NCBI GenBank assembly: GCA_034408895.1
Contig: JAWXCI010000026.1
Span: forward strand, 3,127 to 67,126
Direction: 5' to 3'
Origin: UBA4660 sp034408895
GTDB taxonomy: Bacteria > Bacteroidota > Bacteroidia > Flavobacteriales_D > Sanyastnellaceae
DNA length: 64,000 nt
Part shown: piece by piece, positions 37,793-46,672 of the stretch
How positions within the stretch are numbered: position 1 is the first letter of the stretch
How the letters are laid out: every line of letters starts with the position of its first letter
Program-made: the position numbers and the translations under genes
Notes under the pieces: generated by a model
Databases searched by the model: none
The model's input: only the letters and a program-made list of their open reading frames with translations
Told to the model about the DNA's origin: nothing

Positions 37793-38011
37793 TTTAATCC
37801 ATGAAATTTGTAATATGCCCGTCTAACCTGAATTTTCAGATTCGGAGAAATTGAAAATTGCTCTGAAAAAGGTTAACTCACCACAGCTAATTTAAAGGAA
37901 TGATGAGCCTATTGACTCAAACACTTGCATTGAATGATTGTGCCTTCCAGCGCGTGACTCGCTTGTCAACAAGCGGATAAACAGGGCCAACTCACATGAA
38001 TCTTGTTGTGA

Positions 38012-38761
38012 CTACATCGTTTGTTTGTAAGACAGCAGCACTTCATCCCAATTGATGATTTGGAAAAAGGCGTTGATATAGTCAGGGCGCTTGTTCTGGT
38101 AATTGAGGTAGTAAGCATGTTCCCAAACATCAATTCCTAAAATGGGTTGACCCGATTTCTCAGCAATTTTTCGCATCAGTGGATTGTCCTGGTTGGGAGT
38201 AGAGGTAATGAAAAGATTTTTGTCCTGACCCACACAAAGCCATGCCCAGCCGCTGCCAAAGCGTGTTTTTGCCGATTCAGAAAATTGCTTTTTGAATTCA
38301 TCCATAGATCCAAACGATGATGTTATGGCTGCCATCAATTCAGTCCCTGGCTGCTCTGCGCCTCCCGGTTTTATCCAGCGCCAAAACATGGAGTGGTTCC
38401 AATGCCCGCCTCCGTTGTTGCGGATCGCAGTATCACCTGACGTTACAGTTTGGAGCAATTCAAGTATTGTTTTCCCCAAAAAACCGGAAGAGGCTTCAAT
38501 GGCTTTGTTCAAGTTGGCTACATAGGCACCGTGATGTTTGCCGTGGTGTATTTCCATTGTGAATGCATCAACATGCGGAACAAGAGCGCTGAATTCGTAA
38601 CCGAGCGTTGGCAATTCAAAAGGAGATACACCTTGCAGTGATCTGTCATCTGCGCCTCCTGTGGATGTTGCCATTTTCTTTGGACCGCAGGAAGCCAATG
38701 GTAAAAACACCAGTCCAGCCGCCACTGTACCGGCTGTTTTCAGAAATTCTCTTTTCTCCAT
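38012..38761 (-). CDS. sodA: Exported lipoprotein superoxide dismutase (Mn-type)
   Basis: 249-aa enzyme that dismutates superoxide. The Fe/Mn-SOD domain is complete: metal ligands H72 (EIHHGKHHGAYV), H123 (HWNHSMFW), D211 and H215 (DVWEHAYYL). GGGHWNHSMFW and the Gln of STPNQDNPL favour Mn or cambialistic use. Unlike cytosolic SODs it starts with a signal: MEKREFLKTAGTVAAGLVFL then PLASC, a lipobox with Cys25, preceded by a Tat-like KREFLK. The enzyme should be anchored outside the cytoplasm, protecting the periplasm or surface. An IS remnant ends 35 nt upstream of its start and may have altered its promoter. Confidence 0.9.
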   Translation of the reverse strand: MEKREFLKTAGTVAAGLVFLPLASCGPKKMATSTGGADDRSLQGVSPFELPTLGYEFSALVPHVDAFTMEIHHGKHHGAYVANLNKAIEASSGFLGKTILELLQTVTSGDTAIRNNGGGHWNHSMFWRWIKPGGAEQPGTELMAAITSSFGSMDEFKKQFSESAKTRFGSGWAWLCVGQDKNLFITSTPNQDNPLMRKIAEKSGQPILGIDVWEHAYYLNYQNKRPDYINAFFQIINWDEVLLSYKQTM

Positions 38762-38795
38762 CTTGAAATTTATTTTTGGATAAATTTATTAAAAG

Positions 38796-39256
38796 CCTGT
38801 TTAAAATTTTCTAATCAAAAGTTTTATAGCGGAGAGCTTAATCATGCCTTCTGTTGAATCCATGAGGGTTCGATACCTGCGCAGGGCTGCGAGGTTGCGC
38901 CCTTTTTTCCTGCGAACTTTTTCTCTGAGGACATCAAGGATAAAATCTGTTATTTCTTCTTCATTCCACTTTCTGAAATAGAAGTAGACAAGTTGCCACT
39001 TGGGATACTTATCCGGCAAAAGCCTCCATTGACTTCCGGTCTTTGCAAGGTAGAACATCGCATTGATAATTTCCCTGAGTTCGTCTTTCCTTTTCCTTTC
39101 AATCTGAGGCTTGTGTTCTTTAATTTGCTCCCATGGGGTGGTAAGGTCTTGTTTGAGTACATCTTTTTTTGAGTGTTGGTAAACCCCAAAAGAGATTTCT
39201 CAAACAGGACCTTGCTGGCACCGATAAACATTTCTCTCACCAAAATTTTAAACAGG
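38796..39256. mobile_element. Internally deleted IS5-like element with terminal inverted repeats
   Basis: Terminal inverted repeats CCTGTTTAAAATTTT at 38796-38810 and its complement at 39242-39256 are identical over 15 bases. The 461-bp element is much shorter than a full IS5-group element (about 0.8-1.3 kb) and encodes only the N-terminal part of a transposase plus a short C-terminal tail, so it is a non-autonomous, MITE-like derivative. I see no clear target-site duplication. Confidence 0.75.
38801..39163 (-). pseudogene. Truncated IS5-family transposase
   Basis: Reading frame DVLKQDLTTPWEQIKEHKP ... ELREIINAMFYLAKTGSQW, RLLPDKYPKWQLVYFYFRKW, then a basic stretch and ...IKLSAIKLLIRKF to a stop inside the left terminal repeat. 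The 'LxTGxQWRLLPxxxPxWQxVYxYFRKW' box is the N-terminal signature of IS5/DUF4096 transposases. The DDE catalytic core is missing: the helical box is joined directly to the last 25 or so residues. The only ATG upstream (in MFIGASKVLFEKSLL) is in another frame, entered through a run of seven A. Confidence 0.75.
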
Positions 39257-39351
39257 GTCTAAGAAAATAACATTGATTTTTCTCTTTTATGGCTTCGGTA
39301 GGGGTTAAAGCGGTTATGATTCTTCCAACATTGTTCTTAGAAGAATTGCTA

Positions 39352-39975
39352 TTACTTCTCACTCAAACTCCTCCACAAATACTTGCACGCCACCGTGCGG
39401 TAAGGTTTCCACGCCAATGATTTTCGTGTAAGTTTTTTGGCATCGGGTTTTTGTTTCCATCCATACAGTTTCATCATGGCGTTGCGCAGGCCCAGATCGC
39501 CTGGTGCAAAAACATCCATACGACCGAGGGTAAACATGAGGAACATTTGTGCAGTCCACACTCCTATTCCTTTTATTTCGACCAGGGCTTCAATCACTTC
39601 ATCATCACTGAGTGTTGCAAGATGTGCGAATCGTTGGGGGTCTTTTACAAAATGATTTGCGAGGTTAATAAGGTATCCTGCCTTCTGGTTTGAAATACCG
39701 AACACACGCAATTGCGCAGCATCGATCGGAGCAATTTTTTTCGGCTCTACGTTTCCATTGCACCATGTTTCAAGTCTTTTGAAAATGGTGTCCGATGCTT
39801 TTACTGAAAGTTGCTGCGAGATGATGCTTTCCACCAGCGCAGTAAAGTGTGCTGTCTGCAAATTAAAATTCATTGGCCCTATTCGGTGCATGAGTGTGCT
39901 CAACTTCGTGTCGGTCGTTTCTATGTGGCTCAACACTTCGTTGAAGTTCCAGTTGAGTTTTTTTGTTTTGGTCAT
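39352..39975 (-). CDS. DNA-3-methyladenine glycosylase II, AlkA-like
   Basis: 207-aa base-excision-repair enzyme of the HhH-GPD superfamily. SIISQQLSVKAS (residues 50-61) is the conserved substrate-side helix. The helix-hairpin-helix is IKGIGVWTAQMFLMF (134-148), and the catalytic aspartate is D160 in DVFAPGDLGLRNAM. Only the catalytic domain is present, without the N-terminal AlkA fold or the Fe-S loop of EndoIII, matching the short AlkA type that removes alkylated bases. A TCAGTC-TT-GACTGA palindrome lies 25 nt upstream of the start. Confidence 0.88.
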   Translation of the reverse strand: MTKTKKLNWNFNEVLSHIETTDTKLSTLMHRIGPMNFNLQTAHFTALVESIISQQLSVKASDTIFKRLETWCNGNVEPKKIAPIDAAQLRVFGISNQKAGYLINLANHFVKDPQRFAHLATLSDDEVIEALVEIKGIGVWTAQMFLMFTLGRMDVFAPGDLGLRNAMMKLYGWKQKPDAKKLTRKSLAWKPYRTVACKYLWRSLSEK

Positions 39976-39999
39976 ATCGAATTAGATGATTGTCCGATT

Positions 40000-40013
40000 T
40001 CAGTCTTGACTGA
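40000..40013. repeat. 14-bp palindrome upstream of the glycosylase gene
   Basis: TCAGTCTTGACTGA, with perfect 6-bp arms and TT centre, sits between the FMN-reductase stop and the glycosylase start. It could be an operator for the DNA-repair gene or a weak hairpin; no U-tract follows. Confidence 0.35.
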
Positions 40014-40022
40014 TTCTAATGA

Positions 40023-40544
40023 TCAAAATTTGACAAACAAGCCGGCATGCACTTCCAATTGGTTCAGCGTTTTTTCATCCACCAACATGCGGCCGGCATT
40101 CAGCAAGGTTTCAATACCGGAAAGTTTAGGCTTGGAGTAGTGCACCTGCATTCTGAGATAGTGAAGAATTCCTGTAAGGTGATCTTGCCCGCGAAGGTTG
40201 CCGGAATGCCCTTCACTCAAACCGACAATCGCAGCTTTCTTGCCCATGAAATGTTTTGGGTGAACTGCATCAATAAAAGTTTTGAGGACGCCAGGAAAAC
40301 TTCCGTTGTATTCCGGTATCACAAAGAGAAATTTATCAGCAGCTTCGATGTATTGTGCCACCAAAAGCTTCATAGGTTCAGTCCGCTTACCGTACACATC
40401 ACTGAAAGCAAATTCATGGGGCAAATCGCGGAGACTTAGCAATTGCACTTCCTCTTCCCTTGTTTTCAGTATTGAGTAATAGTGCTGTGCAACAATTTCC
40501 GTAGCACTGTCCGGCCTGTTGGTTCCTCCTATAATAGTGATCAT
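40023..40544 (-). CDS. NADPH-dependent FMN reductase / flavodoxin-like oxidoreductase
   Basis: 173-aa soluble flavoprotein. The start at MITIIGGTNRPDSAT (40544) gives the standard first strand and FMN phosphate loop; the 20 codons before it are not protein-like. PEYNGSFPGVLKTFIDAV (about residues 79-96) is the signature of the NAD(P)H:FMN/quinone reductase family, followed by KKAAIVGLSEGHSGNLRG. It reduces flavin, quinone or azo compounds using NADPH. No operon partners: it is followed by the repair glycosylase after 47 nt on the same strand. Confidence 0.85.
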   Translation of the reverse strand: MITIIGGTNRPDSATEIVAQHYYSILKTREEEVQLLSLRDLPHEFAFSDVYGKRTEPMKLLVAQYIEAADKFLFVIPEYNGSFPGVLKTFIDAVHPKHFMGKKAAIVGLSEGHSGNLRGQDHLTGILHYLRMQVHYSKPKLSGIETLLNAGRMLVDEKTLNQLEVHAGLFVKF

Positions 40545-40802
40545 GAAAAATGAATTCGGTTCAAAGCTATGGAAGCGCAACGTTTGAAATGAGAGGAGGT
40601 TCATCCATGGTGTGGCACTTTGCGTGTATGCAAAAGTGTCCGCAGGACCCAGTGGAGCAACACTGCCTAACCCGCAGAAGGTACTATCAACGAAAGATTA
40701 GAATTTGTGCAACTTCTTTGGTATTTTACTGATGGCAGATTCCACTCTCTTCTCCCACAAATCTGGCTAACACGCGGTTGGATGACTCGTTGGTATTTTG
40801 AA

Positions 40803-42995
40803 TCACTTCACCACTTGCACGTAGCCTGAAATTTCACCAGCTGCTCCGGTTCCGCATCCGCTACTATACAGCAAAATGTAGTAGTATGTACCGGACGCAA
40901 TTTCGCGGTCGGTCCATTTGCGCGTGTTAGCATCACTTTCGAAAATTAATGCGCCCCAGCGGTTAAAAATTTTCAATACGTAATCCGAAAAAATTTGTGT
41001 CGCATCAAACTCACGGTCATTAGCAAGGAAGGGTTGCCACAAATCATTGTTGCCATCCGTGTTGGGTGATATGATGTTGGGGAATCGAAGTTGTGTGAGG
41101 TCAATGTCGAATTCATCGCTTTCTACTATGTTCACTTCACTTGAACCTACACATCCGTTTTCAACATTTGACACAACCACTGAGTATTCACCTTCGGCAG
41201 CAACTGTTGGTGATGATGTATTGCCACCGGATGAAATTTCGCCATTATCGGTTGACCATTGGAATGAGTAATCACCATCAGAAGGAATAACACTAACTCC
41301 GAAAATTTCGATAGATGGTGTAATACAGTTCAGCGTATCTTGAAGCGGAATGTTGAGTTGCGGAGCTGCAAAGTCGGATGTCACTTCTGTTGCATCGCTG
41401 GTTGTGCATCCGCTTGCGGGCTGGGTAACAGTAAGAGTATAAGTCCCGTTTTCATTGACAAGTGGATTGAGATCATTGTTTCCATTGATGATGTTGCCAT
41501 CCGCGGTTGTCCAATTTATCAGCGCATTATTTCCGTCTGAAATTCCTTCCAGATTTATTTCATCCGAATAACAATTGAGTGTCACATCGGCACCTGCATC
41601 TGCAGTGTATGTAGAAAAATCTGCAATCACTTCCACAGACATTCCTCCGCTGCAAAACTCATTGAGGTATCCCTGCACAGTATAAGTTCCTGGTGCATCC
41701 ACTGTAATAATTGCAGCATTGCTGCCTGATACAATGTTGCCATCATTGGTAGTCCAGGAAAACGTTGAACCTGGTAATCCACTACTCGCAGTGATGGTAG
41801 TAGTTTCATTGATGCAATTGATAAGGCTCGCTACTTCTGTCCCAACTTCGAACTGGTAGTTGCCCACCACCACTGTCTGGTCGCCAGCGAAGCACTGGCT
41901 GTCGTAATTAATAGAAATGGTGTAAGTGCCGGGAGTGTTTATTGCCATGTTTTCAGTTCCCTGCCCTGCACCCAGTTCGCCATCGGTGGTGGACCACAGG
42001 TAATTTAGGTTATTGAAAAAATTGCTTACCGCAGTCAGAAAAATCAAAGGTTCATCGCACGTGAGATAAGATGTTTCGGGCAAACTCACTTCAAGGTCTT
42101 CCACAGTCACGGTGATGGAATCGGTAAGTTGATTTCCGCATAAATCAGAAAATTCCACCGTGTATGTTGTTGTAACTGGAGGATTGGCAATAGGCGTTGC
42201 GCTGGAAGGATCATCAAGAAAATCGGAGGGTGTCCACAGGTAAGTTCCGTTGGCATTTCCAGCCACGCTCAGTTGTGTACTTGCGCCTGTGCAAATACTC
42301 ACATTGGGTCCAGTGGCAATAATGTTTTCAGAAAGACAAACTGTTTGCATATTGAACGATCCACCGGTTGCACCGGTAAATCCCCAATAAACATTTGACC
42401 CACCGTCAAACACATTGGCCACAAGATTTACTGTGGCCGTAAGCCGCAGTTCGCAATCGAAATAAACAGCAATTTCACCTGTGCTCTGATCGCAGGTTAT
42501 GCGCACCACATGATCTTCTCCATCTTCCGCATTGGGATCGAAGGCATCCATCTGAACCGGGGCTGCAATATTCCCCAAGGGGGTATTATGATTTATTTCT
42601 CCATCCTGCTCCATGGCAATGTGGTCATAAGGTGGATCTCCATACTCGGTGTTCTGCCAGGTATCAAATTCAATGGCGAAGGAATTGTCGAAGTTGAGGT
42701 AGCCCATGCCGCCACCGCTTTCGCCAATGGCATCCGTCCCCACTGTTTGAAGTACAAAGCACATTCCGTCAGCACCGGTGGCATCCATGTCACCAAAATT
42801 CATCGTGAACTGGATGTCGAAATAACCCACGCTTATTTGCTCGGCATACCACACTGTGCCATTCTGGAAAGTAGCCTCGGTAGTGAGTTGATAGCAATCT
42901 TCACCGATTGCTATTGCATCACCATTGAGAAAATAAGCCTGAGCAAATGTTCCATTGCAAATTAGCAGAAGAACAAAAAGAGGTATGAGTTTCAT
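40803..42995 (-). CDS. L-type lectin-domain T9SS type B protein
   Basis: 730-aa secreted protein beginning at MKLIPLFVLLLICNGTFAQ (42995). Residues about 20-225 form a legume/L-type lectin-like jelly roll: DIQFTMNFGDMDATGADGMC, FVLQTVG, SFAIEFDTWQN (metal and sugar-binding Asp region) and GFTGATGG. One Ig/PKD-like module (VSICTGASTQLSVAG) follows, then four SCxxxxTxxAxSG... modules with 'W(S/T)TxDGxI' motifs. The last 85 residues are a CHU_C type sorting domain (RFPNIISPNTDGNNDLW ... SGYVQVVK). It probably binds glycans on surfaces or other cells. Confidence 0.85.
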   Translation of the reverse strand: MKLIPLFVLLLICNGTFAQAYFLNGDAIAIGEDCYQLTTEATFQNGTVWYAEQISVGYFDIQFTMNFGDMDATGADGMCFVLQTVGTDAIGESGGGMGYLNFDNSFAIEFDTWQNTEYGDPPYDHIAMEQDGEINHNTPLGNIAAPVQMDAFDPNAEDGEDHVVRITCDQSTGEIAVYFDCELRLTATVNLVANVFDGGSNVYWGFTGATGGSFNMQTVCLSENIIATGPNVSICTGASTQLSVAGNANGTYLWTPSDFLDDPSSATPIANPPVTTTYTVEFSDLCGNQLTDSITVTVEDLEVSLPETSYLTCDEPLIFLTAVSNFFNNLNYLWSTTDGELGAGQGTENMAINTPGTYTISINYDSQCFAGDQTVVVGNYQFEVGTEVASLINCINETTTITASSGLPGSTFSWTTNDGNIVSGSNAAIITVDAPGTYTVQGYLNEFCSGGMSVEVIADFSTYTADAGADVTLNCYSDEINLEGISDGNNALINWTTADGNIINGNNDLNPLVNENGTYTLTVTQPASGCTTSDATEVTSDFAAPQLNIPLQDTLNCITPSIEIFGVSVIPSDGDYSFQWSTDNGEISSGGNTSSPTVAAEGEYSVVVSNVENGCVGSSEVNIVESDEFDIDLTQLRFPNIISPNTDGNNDLWQPFLANDREFDATQIFSDYVLKIFNRWGALIFESDANTRKWTDREIASGTYYYILLYSSGCGTGAAGEISGYVQVVK

Positions 42996-43092
42996 CAGTG
43001 CAAAGAAAGAGGAGGAGGGGGAAAGATCAAATGGCAAAAGCAATTGGCAAAAGACAAAGGGCAACCACTGAGGGTTGTACCGTAAATGAAAA

Positions 43093-43124
43093 AGACCTTC
43101 CAAGTTTTAAAACACGGAAGGTCT
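43093..43124 (-). terminator. Intrinsic terminator after the GAPDH gene
   Basis: Minus strand AGACCTTCC / GGAAGGTCT 9-bp stem, 14-nt loop, followed by TTTTTC. It begins 21 nt after the stop at 43146 and precedes the lectin gene on the same strand, separating the two transcripts. Confidence 0.88.
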
Positions 43125-43145
43125 CGCATAGAGTTGAATTCAATT

Positions 43146-44609
43146 TCAATAGTAGATATTCCTGCGCACTTTGGCCACGTACTTGGCAAGCCGAATCACC
43201 TGTTTGGTGTATCCGAATTCATTGTCGTACCACACGTAAAGCACAATTCCTTTTCCATCGGGTGAAACGATAGTGGCCTGAGAGTCGAATACCGAACAGC
43301 ATTCATTGCCAATGATATCGCTGCTCACCAGCTCCTCGCTGATGCTGTAGTAAATCTGGTTTACCAAATCGCCATCAATTGCTGCTTTGCGCACCAGGGC
43401 ATTCACTTCCTCTTTGGTGGTTGAAGCATTTACATAGGCATGAATGATGGCAAGTGAGCCATTGGGCAGCGGCACACGGACAGCATTTGCAGTGAGTTTA
43501 TTGGCAAGTTCGGGAATCACTTTTGTTACAGCTTTGCCTGCTCCAGTTTCTGTAATCACCATGTTGATGGCTGCACTGCGACCCCTGCGGCTTTTCTTGT
43601 GCATGTTGTCCAGAAGGTTCTGGTCGTTGGTGTAAGCATGAACCGTTTCAATATGGCCTTTTTCAATTCCCAGTTTTTCATTCACCACATAAAGCACAGG
43701 GCAAATGGCATTGGTGGTGCAACTGGCAGCGGAGAATATGGTTTCGTTTTCGATATCAAGATCACGGTGATTAATGCCGTACACGATGTTGGGCACTTCC
43801 TTACCGGGCGCAGTTAAGATCACTTTTGAAATACCATTGGCGTTGAGATGTGTGCTCAGTGCTTCACGATCCTTGTATATGCCTGTGTTGTCAATCACCA
43901 GCGCGTTGTCAATTCCATAATCGTTGTAGTTGACAGCGGAGGGATCGCTCGTTGCAATCATGCTTACACGCTGGCCGTTTACGATTAGGCATTTGTTTTC
44001 ATAGTCCACGTCCACGGTTCCTTTGAAGCGGCCATGTACCGAATCGTTTTCGAAAAGTGCTGCACGTTTTTTTAATGAAACATCATCATTCTCACGGGTA
44101 ACTATTGCCCGCAGTCGCAGTTGCTGTCCTTTGCCAGCCTGCTTCACCAGTTCTCTTGCAACCAGGCGGCCAATACGGCCAAAACCGAAAAGCACCACAT
44201 CGCGGGGTTCAATATCGCGGCCATCTTCAAGCATAAAATTATGCAGCTTGTCGGCAAGAAACTCCTGTTGTGTTTTGTAATGGTCGCGTGCCGTCTGCCA
44301 CTCGCTAGCCAGTTTACCAATGTCAATTTTGGCTGGTGCCAGGTCCATAAGATAGAGTTCGCGTGCCAGCTCAGAAGTGTCGAAAATGGAGATGGGTTTA
44401 CCCACTACTTCCGCTGCGTATTTGTGCAGTCGGAGTATTTCAGTGATCCGTGTATCGGCCAGGTGGTTGCGGAAAAGTACCAGTTCAATAGATTTATCGA
44501 ACAACAATTTTCCGGTGTAGTTGGCAAGTTCTACCGCAGCTTTTTCCTGTTTAACGTACACTTTCAGTTCGTTGCTGTAAGTTTCGGGTGCCAGTATGGT
44601 TTGAGACAT
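43146..44609 (-). CDS. gap: Glyceraldehyde-3-phosphate dehydrogenase, long form
   Basis: Phosphorylating NAD(P)-dependent GAPDH of glycolysis/gluconeogenesis. NAD-binding GFGRIGR is at residues 142-148. The active site is SAASCTTNAICPV with Cys297, and YDNEFGYTKQV closes the catalytic domain. The 487-aa product is about 130-150 aa longer than classical GAPDH: residues 1-135 are a helical extension (ELKVYVKQEKAAVELANYTG ...) before the Rossmann fold. Long GAPDHs of this type are known in Bacteroidota, often beside a short paralogue. It has its own promoter and terminator. Direction of flux cannot be read from sequence, but pckA in this window fits gluconeogenesis. Confidence 0.93.
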   Translation of the reverse strand: MSQTILAPETYSNELKVYVKQEKAAVELANYTGKLLFDKSIELVLFRNHLADTRITEILRLHKYAAEVVGKPISIFDTSELARELYLMDLAPAKIDIGKLASEWQTARDHYKTQQEFLADKLHNFMLEDGRDIEPRDVVLFGFGRIGRLVARELVKQAGKGQQLRLRAIVTRENDDVSLKKRAALFENDSVHGRFKGTVDVDYENKCLIVNGQRVSMIATSDPSAVNYNDYGIDNALVIDNTGIYKDREALSTHLNANGISKVILTAPGKEVPNIVYGINHRDLDIENETIFSAASCTTNAICPVLYVVNEKLGIEKGHIETVHAYTNDQNLLDNMHKKSRRGRSAAINMVITETGAGKAVTKVIPELANKLTANAVRVPLPNGSLAIIHAYVNASTTKEEVNALVRKAAIDGDLVNQIYYSISEELVSSDIIGNECCSVFDSQATIVSPDGKGIVLYVWYDNEFGYTKQVIRLAKYVAKVRRNIYY

Positions 44610-44710
44610 TTTTTTGAAAATTTATTTAATGATGGTTGAATAAAAAAATAAAGTGTCGGGTATGCTTTTACACCGGAGGAACAATGACCCTACGATGAAA
44701 AATGCGGGGG

Positions 44711-44739
44711 CAAAAGTAAGAAGGCGTAATGGCTCTAAA
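44711..44739 (-). promoter_or_regulatory. Promoter of the GAPDH gene
   Basis: Minus strand TTTA (44736-44739), 17-nt spacer, TACTTTTG (44711-44718), an exact TAnnTTTG -7 box. The 5' leader is about 95 nt and A/T-rich near the start. Confidence 0.65.
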
Positions 44740-44815
44740 GGGTGACGAACGCAACTGGGAATAGTGGAAATTCCACCAACGTGTGAAGATTTATGAACAA
44801 AAGTGGAACACGAGT

Positions 44816-45490
44816 TCAGGGACAAAACTGCCCGAAAATTCCAAGGAACAAGAGCAGGTCGCTAGTGTTCACCGTAAAATCATCGGTGAGGTCAATGAAG
44901 CAACTTTCCTCTTCGCCAAAGGCGCCAAGAAATATGAGCAGGTCAACTGTGTTCACTTGTCCGTTCACATCATAATCTCCACCGCAGCCGCTAGGTGTGG
45001 CATTGGCAGAAATGATTAGCTCCGTGCGTGTGGGCACTGCCCAACTTCCGTCTTCACTCCTCATTCTTATGAAAAGATAATGAATGCCGGCACCGAGTGC
45101 TGTGGTGCTCACGTTGCCGCAGGCCATGGCGGAGTCGCTGTAAGAAATCATTTTAATGGGTGTGGCAAGACCGCAACCGGGATCAAGGTCCCAGAAATAT
45201 TCAGCACTGGAAAGGATATCGCGCACATAAACATTTTGGGACCGGGCAATGCCGTAGTTCCCTCCATCTTCTTTCAATCTGGTGTACAACAAATTTCTGC
45301 CTGATTTAAGTCCGGCAAGAGGCACATCAAATGACTCAGCTACCGAATCTGCTTGCGGGTCAATGGTAAATTCTGTTGCATTGCCATGCCCCGGATCGGT
45401 ATTCCAGAAATATTCTCCCGATACAATTTGTGCAAACGGCAGGTAAGCCATCAAACAAAATAGCAGGCTCAGTGGTAGGTTCCTTTTCAT
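44816..45490 (-). CDS. Secreted protein with two EYFWxxDPG units and dockerin-like repeats
   Basis: 224-aa exported protein, start MKRNLPLSLLFCLMAYLPF (45490). Two similar units begin GEYFWNTDPGHGNATEF (about residue 24) and AEYFWDLDPGCGLATPI (about 96), each followed by 'LYTRLKEDGGNYG' or 'LFIRMRSEDGSW'. The last 60 residues are two dockerin/EF-hand-like repeats: DYDVNGQVNTVDLLIFLGAF and FIDLTDDFTVNTSDLLLF, ending FGQFCP. No T9SS sorting domain is present. It follows the beta-helix gene by 31 nt, so the pair forms an operon. No enzymatic residues recognised. Confidence 0.75.
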   Translation of the reverse strand: MKRNLPLSLLFCLMAYLPFAQIVSGEYFWNTDPGHGNATEFTIDPQADSVAESFDVPLAGLKSGRNLLYTRLKEDGGNYGIARSQNVYVRDILSSAEYFWDLDPGCGLATPIKMISYSDSAMACGNVSTTALGAGIHYLFIRMRSEDGSWAVPTRTELIISANATPSGCGGDYDVNGQVNTVDLLIFLGAFGEEESCFIDLTDDFTVNTSDLLLFLGIFGQFCP

Positions 45491-45521
45491 CGTTTCGATT
45501 TTCATAAAGTTCATTTGAAAA

Positions 45522-46544
45522 TCATTCATGTGTAACACCAATCACTGAAACCTGGATGATGGAATTGGCAGGATGAATTACTCCTCCCGTTACCGTTGCA
45601 GCTCGCATCACAGGAATATCCGGTTCGCCATCTTTTCTGTAGATGCCTCCACCGGAATACACTCCGATGTCATATCCACTTACCCCCATACCCAGGGCAG
45701 GACTGCCTGCCTGTAAGTGAAAATCGTGTAACCAACTGTATAGCCCATTGACGTAATTCACAAACATGGGATTGGTGTTGGGGAAGTTTCCGGCTCCGGG
45801 CAGGTTTGGATTCATACACAGATAGGTGATGTTGGCATTGACTGTGGAGGTGACATCAATCGTATTGCAATTGCGGCCTATCACTACATTGTTGGTAAAT
45901 GTGTTTCCGGTTCCTGTGGAAACAATGGCTGTATTTCCATTCGAATTCCCCAGGTGAATGTTTTGAGTGATGAGGTTGGAGTTGACGTAATACATTATCC
46001 CGTTAAAAATGTTGTTTCGAATGGTGCTTGCAATAATGTTGGATGTTGCTGCCGTGGAAAAAGTGTTGGCACCAGGGCTGGTGAACAAGTTGCCCTCGAT
46101 GAGGCATCCGCTCCAATCATCGTTTCCTGTAAAGATGCAATCATCAATAACGCATCGCTGCACGGTGATTCCTGTGTAGATATTTATCAGTCCATCGTTG
46201 GTATTGATCTGGAAAAGACGAAGGCCCATCACTTTTGTTCCCGCTGCGGAAAGTGTCGTGAGCGCAATGGTTCCCACTTGTGCATTGCCGCTGTAGCCAC
46301 CACCGTTCACTATCCAGCCCGGCCCCAATATGGTTAGTTGTTTATCCACGTTAAAACTTCCGTAGCTCATGCCGGTGCCCGCCAGCAAAAGTGTATCGCC
46401 CGACATGGCTGCTGCCACCGCGGCACTCGGAGTGGAGTATTGGCCGGGATTGGGCGAAAGGTTATTAACGTTGTGAATGGTAGCAGTGAGAGTGGAGGCT
46501 GCAAGCATTGCAACCGACATCAAAATTATTTTAAAGTTTTTCAT
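45522..46544 (-). CDS. Secreted right-handed beta-helix protein
   Basis: 340-aa exported protein, start MKNFKIILMSVAMLAASTLT (46544). After an opening with AAVAAAMSGDTLLLAG (the common first turn of pectate-lyase-like proteins) it shows short repeats rich in N, I and V: RCVIDDCIFTGND, SGCLIEGNLFTS, IIASTIRNNIFNGI, TFTNNVVIGRN. These are coils of a parallel beta-helix. No lyase catalytic set can be assigned and no sorting domain is visible at the C-terminus. The downstream gene with dockerin-like repeats may supply the surface attachment. Confidence 0.7.
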   Translation of the reverse strand: MKNFKIILMSVAMLAASTLTATIHNVNNLSPNPGQYSTPSAAVAAAMSGDTLLLAGTGMSYGSFNVDKQLTILGPGWIVNGGGYSGNAQVGTIALTTLSAAGTKVMGLRLFQINTNDGLINIYTGITVQRCVIDDCIFTGNDDWSGCLIEGNLFTSPGANTFSTAATSNIIASTIRNNIFNGIMYYVNSNLITQNIHLGNSNGNTAIVSTGTGNTFTNNVVIGRNCNTIDVTSTVNANITYLCMNPNLPGAGNFPNTNPMFVNYVNGLYSWLHDFHLQAGSPALGMGVSGYDIGVYSGGGIYRKDGEPDIPVMRAATVTGGVIHPANSIIQVSVIGVTHE

Positions 46545-46672
46545 CAATGAGTTTTTTTGGTTGGAGTCAAAAGTAACGCTGAGCACAGTGAACAAGAATT
46601 CCACAATTATTCATCACCCCCAATCACTCAAGCCTCTTTCTTTGTACTTCACCAAAAAAAAATCAGACCGAT

